From positions 1 through 41,237 of the forward strand of contig JARRON010000042.1 of assembly GCA_037383845.1 (NCBI GenBank): DNA of 41,237 nt, given 5' to 3'. Shown here in pieces: positions 1 to 8,296 of the stretch. The notes beneath the pieces were generated by a model. That model was not told where the DNA came from. It did not search any database and saw nothing but the letters and a program-made list of their open reading frames with translations. The translations under genes and the position numbers were made by a program. How positions within the stretch are numbered: the first letter of the stretch is position 1; each line of letters opens with the position of its first letter. This DNA comes from JARRON01 sp037383845 (GTDB lineage: Bacteria > Pseudomonadota > Gammaproteobacteria > Steroidobacterales > XN24).

Positions 1-1567
1 CGGCGACGCGACGGATGTTCTCCACCCGGTCGGCCTCGGTGAAGCCCAGGTCCCGGTTGAGGCCGTGCCGCACGTTGTCGCCGTCCAGCAGGTAGGTGTG
101 GTGTCCCATGGCGTGGAGCTTCTTCTCCACCAGGTTGGCGACGGTGGACTTGCCTGATCCGGAGAGGCCGGTGAACCAGAGCACGCAGGGCTTCTGGTGT
201 TTCTGGGTGGCCCGGGCGGACTTGTCGATGTCCACATGCTGCAGGTGGATGTTGTGGGCACGCCGGAGAGCGAAGTCGATCATGCCGGCGCCAACGGTGT
301 TGTTGGTCAGCCGGTCGATGAGGATGAAACTGCCGGTGTCCCGGTTGACCTCGTACGGATCGAAGGGCACCTGGCGGTCCACGCTGAGATTGCAGACAGC
401 GATGCCGTTCAGCTCCAGCTTCTTGGCGGCCAGGTGCTCAAGCGTGTTGACGTTCACCTGGTACTTGATGTCGGTCACTGTGGCGGAGGCCACGTTGGTG
501 CCGATCTTCATCAGGTAAGTACGGCCCGGATACATGGGCTCGTCGGCCATCCAGACGATCCTGGCCTCGAACTGGTCGGCAGCCTCCGCGGGCGACTGTG
601 CCGTGGAGATGAGCGAGCCGCGGGAAATGTCGATCTCGTCGGCAAGCGTCAGGGTGACCGACTGGCCGGCGACGGCGATGTCCAGGTTGCCCTCGTCGGT
701 GACGATGCTCTTGACGACGCTTTCCTTGCCGGAAGGCTGGACGCGGATGCGCTCGCCCGGCTGGATCATGCCGCTGGCGATGGTCCCGGCGAAGCCCCGG
801 AAATCGGAGTTCGGCCGGTTCACCCACTGCACCGGGAGACGGAAAGGCGAGCGCTGCATGCGCGTGTCGTCCACCTCGACGGTCTCGAGGTAGCCGATCA
901 GGGTCGGGCCGTGGTACCACTCCATGTGGTCGCTGGGGCTGATGACGTTGTCGCCCTTAAGGGCGGACACGGGGATAGCGGTGAACTCTTCGATGCCGAG
1001 CATGTCGGCGAACTTGCTGTAATCGTCGAGAATCTCGTTGAAGCGGGCCTCGGAGTACCCCACCAGGTCCATCTTGTTGACCGCCAGGGCGATGTGGCGG
1101 ATGCCCAGCAGGTGGACCAGGTAGCTGTGCCGGCGGGTCTGGGTCAGCACGCCCTGGCGGGCGTCCACCAGGATCACGGCGACGTCAGCCGTCGACGCAC
1201 CGGTGACCATGTTCCGGGTGTACTGCTCGTGACCCGGCGTGTCGGCGACGATGAACTTGCGGTGGTCCGTGGTAAAGAACCGGTAGGCCACGTCGATAGT
1301 GATGCCCTGTTCCCGCTCCGCGGCCAGGCCGTCCACCAGCAGCGCCAGGTCGATCTCTTCGGCCTGGGTGCCCCAGCGCTTCGAGTCGGTCTCGACGGCC
1401 GCCAGCTGGTCTTCGAAGATGAGCTTGGAGTCGTACAAGAGACGGCCGATGAGCGTGCTCTTGCCGTCGTCCACGCTGCCGCAGGTGATGAAGCGCAGCA
1501 TGCCCTTGGCCTCATGCTGGCGGAGGTATTCCTCGATATCCGTCGCAATCAGTTCTTCGGTGGCCAT
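1..1567 (-). CDS. cysNC: Bifunctional sulfate adenylyltransferase large subunit / adenylylsulfate kinase (CysN-CysC fusion), partial
   Basis: CysN is the GTPase subunit of ATP sulfurylase, which makes APS from sulfate and ATP. The fused CysC domain phosphorylates APS to PAPS for assimilatory sulfate reduction or sulfation. Reading the minus strand from ATG at 1567, the EF-Tu-like domain shows the P-loop CGSVDDGKST, the switch motif DTPGHEQYTRNM and NKMDLV. After about 470 residues a second kinase P-loop, GLSGSGKST, is followed by DGDNVRHGLNRDLGFTE, typical of CysC. The C-terminus runs off the left edge of the window. An AGGACA ribosome-binding site lies just upstream of the ATG. cysD is upstream on the same strand, so the two should be co-transcribed, although a 164-base gap separates them. 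Confidence 0.96.
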   Translation of the reverse strand, partial: MATEELIATDIEEYLRQHEAKGMLRFITCGSVDDGKSTLIGRLLYDSKLIFEDQLAAVETDSKRWGTQAEEIDLALLVDGLAAEREQGITIDVAYRFFTTDHRKFIVADTPGHEQYTRNMVTGASTADVAVILVDARQGVLTQTRRHSYLVHLLGIRHIALAVNKMDLVGYSEARFNEILDDYSKFADMLGIEEFTAIPVSALKGDNVISPSDHMEWYHGPTLIGYLETVEVDDTRMQRSPFRLPVQWVNRPNSDFRGFAGTIASGMIQPGERIRVQPSGKESVVKSIVTDEGNLDIAVAGQSVTLTLADEIDISRGSLISTAQSPAEAADQFEARIVWMADEPMYPGRTYLMKIGTNVASATVTDIKYQVNVNTLEHLAAKKLELNGIAVCNLSVDRQVPFDPYEVNRDTGSFILIDRLTNNTVGAGMIDFALRRAHNIHLQHVDIDKSARATQKHQKPCVLWFTGLSGSGKSTVANLVEKKLHAMGHHTYLLDGDNVRHGLNRDLGFTEADRVENIRRVA

Positions 1568-1731
1568 TTAGTGTCCTGTCCCGTAATCGGGTTGCACAAG
1601 GTCGCGGGTTGCTCGAGATGCACTTGCAAGGCGCGCCGGCGAGGCATGGCGGGCGCTACGGCGAGGAGGCGGAACGCCGCAAGAGCGCTCGCGCGGCACG
1701 CGAACTGCGAGTTCGGTCGCGGCGCAGGGCA
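1568..1731. other. Spacer between cysD and cysNC with an imperfect hairpin
   Basis: CysD and CysN partners are usually a few bases apart, so 164 bases is long. The spacer holds an imperfect stem-loop at 1691-1725. Its perfect core is CGAACT-GCG-AGTTCG (1701-1715), and its outer arms GCGCGGC/GCGGCGC pair at 6 of 7 positions. A smaller GGCG-GAA-CGCC hairpin lies to its left. There is no run of T, so it is not a classical terminator. It may be a REP-like intergenic element or an mRNA-processing structure. I see no convincing coding sequence. Confidence 0.4.
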
Positions 1732-2643
1732 CTAGAAGTACCCCTCCTGCTTCTTCTTCTCCATGGAAGCAGCGGTGTCGTGGTCGATGACCCGGCCCTG
1801 GCGCTCCGACGACCGGGTCAGCAGCATCTCCCGGATGATCTCCGGCAGCGTGGTGGCGTCAGACTCGATGGCCCCGGTGAGGGGATAACAGCCCAGGGTG
1901 CGGAAACGGACCTTGCGCATCATGGGCTCTTCGCCCGGGTTCATGGGGATGCGGTCGTCGTCCACCATGATCAGCGTCCCGTCCCGCTCCACTACCGGCC
2001 GTTCGGCCGCGAAATACAGCGGCACCAGCGGGATGTTCTTGAGATGGATGTACTGCCAGATATCCAGCTCGCTCCAGTTGGAGAGCGGGAATACCCGGAT
2101 CGTCTCCCCCTTGTGCTTGCGGGCGTTGTACAGCTTCCAGAGTTCGGGCCGCTGGTTCTTGGGGTCCCAGCGGTGCTGGGCCGTCCGGAACGAAAACACC
2201 CGTTCCTTGGCCCGGGATTTCTCTTCGTCCCGGCGGGCGCCGCCGAAGGCCACGTCGTAGCCGTACTTGTCCAGTGCCTGCTTCAGAGCCTGGGTTTTCA
2301 TGACATCCGTGTGGATGGCCGAGCCGTGGGTGAAGGGGTTGATCCCCTGGGCGACGCCATCCTGGTTGGTGTACACCAGGACTTCCAGTCCCATCTCATC
2401 GGCCAGCCGGTCCCGGAACTTGTACATCTCCTTGAATTTCCAAAGAGTATCCACATGCAGCAGCGGGAAAGGCGGCTTCGAGGGATAGAAGGCCTTGAGC
2501 GCAAGGTGAAGCATCACGGCGCTGTCCTTGCCGATGGAGTACAGCATCACCGGGTTGTCGGCCTCGGCAACCACTTCGCGCATGATGTGGATGCTTTCGG
2601 CCTCCAGCTGCTGGAGGTGGGTCAGGGTCACGGAATCGGTCAT
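1732..2643 (-). CDS. cysD: Sulfate adenylyltransferase small subunit (CysD)
   Basis: This 303-residue catalytic subunit of heterodimeric ATP sulfurylase adenylates sulfate to APS in the cytoplasm. The PP-loop motif YSIGKDS is at residues 35-41, followed by the family hallmark RRDEEKSRAKERVFSFR and the C-terminal segment MRFRTLGCYPLTGAIES-like (written here as VRFRTLGCYPLTGAIES). Length matches the family (about 300). It is the first gene of a minus-strand operon with cysNC and is divergent from the UDP-glucose dehydrogenase gene, with 233 bases between start codons. Start is ATG at 2643. Nothing looks broken. Confidence 0.96.
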   Translation of the reverse strand: MTDSVTLTHLQQLEAESIHIMREVVAEADNPVMLYSIGKDSAVMLHLALKAFYPSKPPFPLLHVDTLWKFKEMYKFRDRLADEMGLEVLVYTNQDGVAQGINPFTHGSAIHTDVMKTQALKQALDKYGYDVAFGGARRDEEKSRAKERVFSFRTAQHRWDPKNQRPELWKLYNARKHKGETIRVFPLSNWSELDIWQYIHLKNIPLVPLYFAAERPVVERDGTLIMVDDDRIPMNPGEEPMMRKVRFRTLGCYPLTGAIESDATTLPEIIREMLLTRSSERQGRVIDHDTAASMEKKKQEGYF

Positions 2644-2809
2644 TGAGGTGGTCTTCAGTGATTACCGGGGCGGAAAACGGCGCGGATTGTAAACCTTTGC
2701 GCCAGGGAAAGTTGCGAACCCAGTTCTCGTTTCCTCGACCGTACGGTGGCCACGGCATCTGGCAGGGTCCCGGCCACACCTGCACGAGCGGTCGGCCTTT
2801 CCCTGCCTC

Positions 2810-2815
2810 TATAAT
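2810..2815 (+). promoter_or_regulatory. Probable -10 element of the UDP-glucose dehydrogenase gene
   Basis: A perfect TATAAT stands out in a very GC-rich intergenic region, 62 bases upstream of the GTG start at 2877. No good -35 hexamer is visible at 16-18 bases, so an activator may be needed. The 2644-2876 region must also hold the divergent cysD promoter, which I could not locate. Confidence 0.45.
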
Positions 2816-2876
2816 CTGCCGCGACAAAAACTGCATGGGCCTGGCGGAGGCCGCCAGCCACGGAGGAGGCTTTTAG

Positions 2877-4223
2877 GTGAAAGTCACGATCTTTGGTTCC
2901 GGGTACGTGGGTCTGGTCACCGGGGCCTGCCTGGCGGACGTCGGAAACCACGTCGTTTGCGTGGACATCGACGGCGCCAAGGTGGCGCGGCTGAATGCGG
3001 GGGAGATCCCTATCTTCGAGCCCGGCCTGGAGGAGATCGTCCACCGCAACCGGGAGGCGGGGAGGCTGGAGTTCACGACCGACGTGGCCAAGGGGGTCGC
3101 CCACGGCCTGTTCCAGTTCATCGCGGTGGGAACCCCGCCGGACGAGGATGGCTCCGCCGACCTTCAGCACGTGCTGGCCGTGGCCCGGAGTATCGGCGAA
3201 CACATGGACGGGTACCGGATTATCGTGGACAAGTCCACGGTGCCGGTGGGTACTGCGGACAGGGTCAAGGCAGAAGTCGATTCCGTGCTGGCGGATCGGG
3301 GCGCCTCCGTGGAGTTCGATGTGGTCTCCAACCCGGAGTTCCTCAAGGAAGGGGCGGCGGTGGAAGACTTCATGCGCCCGGACCGGATCATCGTAGGCAC
3401 GGACAACCCCAGGACCACTGAGCTGCTGCGGACGCTCTACGACCCCTTCAACCGCCAGCGGGACCGGCTGATTGCCATGGACATCCGCTCGGCGGAACTC
3501 ACCAAGTACGCCGCCAATGCCATGCTGGCCACCAAGATCAGTTTCATGAACGAACTGGCCAACCTGGCGGAGCGGTTCGGCGCCGACATCGAGCAGGTTC
3601 GCCTCGGCATCGGCTCCGATCCGCGGATCGGTTACCACTTTATCTATCCCGGGGCGGGTTACGGTGGCTCCTGTTTCCCGAAGGACGTCAAGGCACTTGC
3701 GTACTCGGCCCGCAAGGCCGGAATGGCCGCGACGCTGCTGGAAGCGGTGGAAACGGTCAATGAGCGACAGAAGACGGTCCTGTTCAGCAGGCTCCACGAA
3801 CATTTCGGGGGCGATCTTGCGGGTAAGACGGTGGCGCTGTGGGGCCTGGCGTTCAAGCCCAATACGGATGACATGCGGGAGGCCTCGAGCCGGGTGCTCA
3901 TGGAGGCGCTGTGGGAGGCCGGGGCGGCGGTGCGCGCTTACGACCCGGCCGCGATGGACGAAGCCGCGCGCATCTACGGCCAGCGGGATGATCTGGTTCT
4001 CTGCGAGGACAGTGAAACCGCGCTGGAAGGGGCGGATTGTCTCGTCATCGTCACCGAGTGGATGGAGTTCCGCAGTCCGGATTTCCAGTTGATCCGGGAG
4101 AGGCTGGCCGAACCGGTCATTTTCGACGGCCGCAATCTGTACGAGCCGGATCTCATGAAACAGCTCGGATTCACCTACTACGGTATCGGGCGCGGTGATT
4201 CCGTAAGGGGCCATGCCTCTTAG
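2877..4223 (+). CDS. ugd: UDP-glucose 6-dehydrogenase
   Basis: Oxidises UDP-glucose to UDP-glucuronate with two NAD+, supplying acidic sugar for exopolysaccharide or LPS. The 448-residue protein begins with a Rossmann fold (MKVTIFGSGYVGLVTG). It has the conserved VGTPP at about 85-89, SNPEFLKEG at 151-159, K220 in the central helix region, and the catalytic cysteine C266 in GYGGSCFPKD (261-270). The C-terminal UDP-binding domain includes GLAFKPNTDDMR. Start is GTG, chosen because a strong GGAGGAG site lies at about 2862-2868. It is the first of several nucleotide-sugar genes on the plus strand (manC remnant, manB). A GDP-mannose dehydrogenase has the same fold, but the family features and length fit UDP-glucose better. 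Confidence 0.93.
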   Translation: MKVTIFGSGYVGLVTGACLADVGNHVVCVDIDGAKVARLNAGEIPIFEPGLEEIVHRNREAGRLEFTTDVAKGVAHGLFQFIAVGTPPDEDGSADLQHVLAVARSIGEHMDGYRIIVDKSTVPVGTADRVKAEVDSVLADRGASVEFDVVSNPEFLKEGAAVEDFMRPDRIIVGTDNPRTTELLRTLYDPFNRQRDRLIAMDIRSAELTKYAANAMLATKISFMNELANLAERFGADIEQVRLGIGSDPRIGYHFIYPGAGYGGSCFPKDVKALAYSARKAGMAATLLEAVETVNERQKTVLFSRLHEHFGGDLAGKTVALWGLAFKPNTDDMREASSRVLMEALWEAGAAVRAYDPAAMDEAARIYGQRDDLVLCEDSETALEGADCLVIVTEWMEFRSPDFQLIRERLAEPVIFDGRNLYEPDLMKQLGFTYYGIGRGDSVRGHAS

Positions 4224-4376
4224 GGCCAAAAGAGGCATCGCCCCCTGAGGCCGGGATCCGGGCGTCACAGGTGTTCACGCCCGGCCGGCGCCACGGGATG
4301 TGAACCGGCGCACTGTCTGGCGGCGCGGCAGGGCGGGTAAAATGCCGGAAATTCCGCCGAGTCAGCAGGACTGCCC

Positions 4377-5535
4377 ATGATTGTTCCCGTGATCCTTTCC
4401 GGCGGCTCCGGTACGCGGCTGTGGCCGCTGTCCCGGCAGCTGTATCCCAAGCAGCTCCTGCCATTGCTGGGGCAGGAGACGATGCTCCAGCAGACCCTGC
4501 TGCGGCTGAAGGGCGTAAAAGACCTGGCTCCGCCGGTCATCGTCTGTAACGAGGAGCACCGTTTCCTGGTGGCCGAGCAGCTGCGCCGAATCGACGTCGC
4601 GCCGGCGGCCATCCTCCTCGAGCCGGCCGGGCGGAATACCGCGCCTGCGGTGGCGCTCGCCGCAGCGCGGACCCTCGAGCACGAGGACCTGGGGGGTGAC
4701 CCGGTGCTCCTGGTCCTGCCGGCCGACCACGTCATACGGGACGCGGAAGCGTTCCGGGTCGCGGTGACCGAGGGCGCGAAGCTGGCCGCGGAGGGCAAGC
4801 TGGTCACTTTCGGGGTCAGGCCGGATCGCCCGGAGACCGGTTACGGCTACATCCGGGCCGCGGAAAAGGGCCAGGCCGCGCCGGGAAAATACGGATTCCG
4901 CGTGGGTCGTTCCCCTCGATGCCGGCTGGAGCGACGTGGGCAGCTGGACGAGCCTGCATGATGCCTCCGACCACGATGCGGAGGGCAACGTCCTGGTCGG
5001 GGACGCGGTGGTGGAGGACACCAGGAACTGCTACGTCTACGCCAGCGACCGGCTGGTGGCGGCGGTGGGTCTGGAAGACTGCGTCGTGGTAGAGACCAAG
5101 GACGCCGTCCTCGTCGCACCCCGGTCCCGCGGCCAGGACGTCAAGCGCCTGGTGGACCGCATGAAGGCCGAGGGCCGGAACGAGACTGCCCTGCACCGGG
5201 AAGTCTTCCGTCCGTGGGGCAGCTACGACAGCATCGACTACGGCGACCGCTTCCAGGTCAAGCGCATCACCGTGAAGCCCGGCGCCCAGCTGTCCCTGCA
5301 AATGCACCACCACCGGGCGGAGCACTGGATCGTGGTGCAGGGCACCGCGAAGGTCACCCGCGGCGAGGAAACGTTCCTGATGGGCGAGAACCAGTCGACG
5401 TACATCCCCATGGGGACCGTCCACCGGCTGGAAAACCCCGGCAAGGTGCCGCTGCACCTGATCGAAGTGCAGTCCGGCACGTACCTCGGCGAAGACGATA
5501 TCGTCCGCTACGAGGACACCTATGGCCGCAGCTGA
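4377..5535 (+). pseudogene. manC: Mannose-1-phosphate guanylyltransferase / mannose-6-phosphate isomerase, internally deleted and frameshifted
   Basis: An intact ManC/AlgA-type enzyme (about 480 residues) makes GDP-mannose and isomerises fructose-6-P. Here the N-terminal part is in one frame (4377-4961), with the nucleotide-binding signature LSGGSGTRLWPLSR, LPADHV, and RPETGYGYI at about residue 160. Just after, near 4888-4891, the reading jumps into the +1 frame at the conserved VVPLDAGWSDVGSW segment. From there (codons about 4891-5535) the C-terminal cupin isomerase is complete: PWGSYDS, QMHHHRAEHW, ENQSTYIP, EVQSGTYLGEDDI. By comparison with the remembered AlgA layout, about 90 residues are missing, including the FVEKP and NSGMF motifs of the transferase site. 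A GTG at 4936 with GGAG upstream could start an isolated isomerase fragment. This is either a true pseudogene or an assembly deletion. Confidence 0.88.
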
Positions 5536-5652
5536 CTTTGATCGGGCCTGCTCCCGGCATCGGCGTCGCGGGCCGGCTTTTCGCCGGGAAGACAGGGCAG
5601 CGAGGTACGCCTCCGCTCATCCAGCAGACCCGATGACGCCGGAGAGGATGCG

Positions 5653-7017
5653 ATGAGCCTGCCGTGCTTCAAGGCCTACGACATCCGGGGCCGGCTCCCG
5701 GACGACCTCAATCCCGACATCGCCTGGAGGATCGGCAGGGCGTATGCCGCGGTGGTCCGGCCCGGGTCGGTGGTGGTCGGTCGCGACGTCCGGCTCTCCA
5801 GCCCCGAGCTTGCGAATGCCGTGATGGAGGGCCTGCAGGCCGGCGGCGTCGACGTCGTGGATATCGGTCTGGGCGGCACGGAGCTGGTCTACTTCGCGAC
5901 CAGCCACCTGGGCGTGGGCGGCGGCATCATGGTCACGGCCAGCCACAATCCGCCGGACTGGAACGGGATGAAGCTGGTCCGAGAGGAATCAAAACCTGTC
6001 AGCGGCGACTCGGGTCTCAAGGACATCGAGGCCGTTGCGGAGGCCGGGGACTATCCGCCGGCGGACCGGGAGGGCAGCCGCCGCAGCCGGGACGTCTATG
6101 AAGACTATGTCCGGCACCTGCTGGGCTACGTGGATCGCGATGCCCTGCGCGGGCTGAAGGTCGTGGTCAATGCCGGAAACGGCGGCGCGGGACTCGTCAT
6201 CGATCGCCTGGAGAGTCATCTTCCCTTCGACTTCATCAAGATTCATCACGATCCCGACGGCAGTTTCCCCCACGGCGTGCCCAACCCGCTGCTTCCGGAG
6301 AACCGGGCGGCGACGGCCGAGGCCGTGCGAGCGAATGGCGCGGATTTCGGAGTGGCCTGGGACGGGGACTTCGATCGCTGCTTCCTGTTCGACGAGACCG
6401 GCGGCTTCATCGAGGGCTACTACATCGTCGGCCTCCTGGCCGAGGCATTCCTGTCCAGGCACCCCGGGGCGAAGATCGTCCATGACCCGAGGCTGACCTG
6501 GAACACCGTCGATATCGTGAAGAAATGCGGAGGCGTGCCGGTCATGAGCAAGACGGGCCACGCCTTCATCAAGGAGCGGATGCGGGCGGAGGACGCCGTC
6601 TACGGCGGCGAGATGAGCGCCCACCACTATTTCCGGGACTTCGCCTACTGCGATTCCGGGATGATTCCCTGGCTGCTCGTCGCCGGGCTCATCTGTGCCC
6701 AGGAACGTCCGCTGTCGGGACTCGTCGGCGAGCGGATGGCGGCTTTCCCGGCCTCCGGCGAGATCAATCGCAAGCTGGACGACCCGCCGGCCGTCCTGCG
6801 GGCCGTGGAGGACCGCTACCGGGACGCCGCCCGGCGGGTGGACCACACCGACGGCCTGTCCATGGAGTTCGACGACTGGCGGTTCAACCTGCGGGCCTCC
6901 AATACCGAGCCCCTGGTGCGGCTAAACGTCGAAAGCCGGGGCGACGAGGGCCTGATGCGGAACAAGACCCGGGAGCTGCTGGACTTCCTGGACGAGATCC
7001 AGGGTTCGGCGGCCTAG
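5653..7017 (+). CDS. manB: Phosphomannomutase / phosphoglucomutase
   Basis: Interconverts mannose-6-P and mannose-1-P (often also glucose phosphates), feeding GDP-mannose and UDP-glucose synthesis. The 454-residue alpha-D-phosphohexomutase has the phosphoserine loop TASHNP with S97, the metal loop DGDFDR at 237-242, the sugar-specificity loop GGEMSAHH at about 318-325 and the phosphate-binding loop RASNTEP near residue 418. Start is ATG at 5653 with GGAGAGG at 5641-5647. It sits 117 bases after the manC remnant, as in common manC-manB pairs. Its TAG stop overlaps the stop of the convergent WecA-like gene within a CTAG palindrome (7014-7017). Confidence 0.94.
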   Translation: MSLPCFKAYDIRGRLPDDLNPDIAWRIGRAYAAVVRPGSVVVGRDVRLSSPELANAVMEGLQAGGVDVVDIGLGGTELVYFATSHLGVGGGIMVTASHNPPDWNGMKLVREESKPVSGDSGLKDIEAVAEAGDYPPADREGSRRSRDVYEDYVRHLLGYVDRDALRGLKVVVNAGNGGAGLVIDRLESHLPFDFIKIHHDPDGSFPHGVPNPLLPENRAATAEAVRANGADFGVAWDGDFDRCFLFDETGGFIEGYYIVGLLAEAFLSRHPGAKIVHDPRLTWNTVDIVKKCGGVPVMSKTGHAFIKERMRAEDAVYGGEMSAHHYFRDFAYCDSGMIPWLLVAGLICAQERPLSGLVGERMAAFPASGEINRKLDDPPAVLRAVEDRYRDAARRVDHTDGLSMEFDDWRFNLRASNTEPLVRLNVESRGDEGLMRNKTRELLDFLDEIQGSAA

Positions 7018-8105
7018 GCCCGCCGATGCGGGCTTTGCATTAGCGCGGAAAGGCGCTCGCGCAGCCGGCGGATCCGGCGCGCGGCGCGCCAGGCCCGGTT
7101 CTGAAGCCGGTACTGCGCGGCCCCCATCAGGACGAGAAGTATCAGCATGAGGGGTTCGGCGGCGCCGAGCCGGTCCATGATGACTCCCAGGGCGCCCACT
7201 ATCAGCGCGGACCCGGACATCAGCACAACGATTTCCCGCTCCGAGAATCCCGAGCGGCGCAGGATGTGGTGGAAGTGGTTCCGGTCCGCCTGGAGCGGGC
7301 TCTGGCCTTTGCTCAGGCGCCGGCCGAAGCTGATGAACAGGTCGAAGATCGGCAGCGCGGCGATATAAAGGGTGGCCACCGGAGAGATCACCGCGCCGGG
7401 GCCCTGGGACATCTGGAGTCCAAGCCAGATGACCGCGAATCCCAGCATGGTGCTGCCCGCATCCCCCATGAAGGTGCGCACCGGGCGGTTGAAGGGGATG
7501 GGGAAGTTGAATACCAGGAACGCCGCAACGACCGCCGCCATCACGGCCGCCAGCCCGAAGGCACCCGGCTGCCCGAAGAGCACAAGGGTGACGGTCAGTA
7601 CCAGGAGGGACGCCAGCGACACGCCGCCTGCCAGGCCGTCCATGCCGTCAAGCATGTTGAAAGCGTTGATCACGGCAATGGCGACCAGGACGGTGAACGG
7701 CAGCCCGAATGGCCCGAGAGGGATGTCGCCCAGGAAGAGCAGGTTCCCCAGGTTCGTTGCGGTAAGGCCGGCGCCCAGGCACAGCACCAGACCGGCGCAG
7801 GCCTGAGCGATCAGCCGGACCTGAGGCGGAAGGTCGAAACGATCGTCGATGCTGCCCACGAGCACCAGCAGCCCGCTCCCGATCAGGAACGAGGCGAGCT
7901 TCGGGATTTCCGGGGAAACCAGGGGCAGGACAAAGCCTGCGGCGAGCCACATGCACAGGCCGCCGATCACCGGCACAACGCCGATGTGGGCTTTTCGCCC
8001 CCCGGGGCGATCTACGAGTTCGACGGCGAATGCCACCGGGCGGAGGCATAACAGCAGCAGGACGGCCACCATGAAGGCCAGTAGTGCGGCGTCGATCCCT
8101 GACAT
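7014..8105 (-). CDS. wecA: Undecaprenyl-phosphate N-acetylglucosaminyl-1-phosphate transferase (WecA/MraY family)
   Basis: An integral membrane enzyme that transfers GlcNAc-1-P (or a related HexNAc-1-P) from a UDP-sugar to undecaprenyl phosphate, starting O-antigen, common-antigen or exopolysaccharide repeat units. The 363 residues contain about ten or eleven hydrophobic segments. Motifs are the DD pair at 87-88 (SIDDRFDL), NAFNMLDGMDGLAGG at 148-162, FMGDAGS at 212-218 and the cytosolic DRNHFHH motif at 274-280 that separates WecA-type enzymes from MraY. It is convergent with manB and shares a 4-base stop overlap with it. The exact UDP-sugar cannot be read from the sequence. Confidence 0.9.
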   Translation of the reverse strand: MSGIDAALLAFMVAVLLLLCLRPVAFAVELVDRPGGRKAHIGVVPVIGGLCMWLAAGFVLPLVSPEIPKLASFLIGSGLLVLVGSIDDRFDLPPQVRLIAQACAGLVLCLGAGLTATNLGNLLFLGDIPLGPFGLPFTVLVAIAVINAFNMLDGMDGLAGGVSLASLLVLTVTLVLFGQPGAFGLAAVMAAVVAAFLVFNFPIPFNRPVRTFMGDAGSTMLGFAVIWLGLQMSQGPGAVISPVATLYIAALPIFDLFISFGRRLSKGQSPLQADRNHFHHILRRSGFSEREIVVLMSGSALIVGALGVIMDRLGAAEPLMLILLVLMGAAQYRLQNRAWRAARRIRRLRERLSALMQSPHRRA

Positions 8106-8207
8106 CAGGGCTCCGTGTATCCAAGAGGTGGGCGAGTTCTACGCCGTGCGTGTAACAAATGCAACATGACTATGACAGCGGCGTGAGTCTTGCCCCCCGG
8201 CGGTGGC

Positions 8208-8235
8208 CTGAAACTCGGCCCGCAGTCGTTAGAAT
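8208..8235 (+). promoter_or_regulatory. Possible sigma-70 promoter for the carbamoyltransferase gene
   Basis: CTGAAA at 8208-8213, a 16-base spacer, then TAGAAT at 8230-8235, about 60 bases before the ATG at 8297. Both hexamers deviate from consensus, so this is only plausible. Confidence 0.3.
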
Positions 8236-8296
8236 GGCGACTCCGGCTGAGGTCGCTGCGGCGACTGGACAGTCGACTGTCTGAGCTGACCGGTTC

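Noticed and set aside
2655..4268. Long minus-strand open frame opposite the UDP-glucose dehydrogenase gene
   Set aside because: It is a shadow of a clear plus-strand enzyme; its translation is low-complexity and matches no family. The same applies to long antisense frames at 5989-6846, 23325-25043 and 25820-27439.
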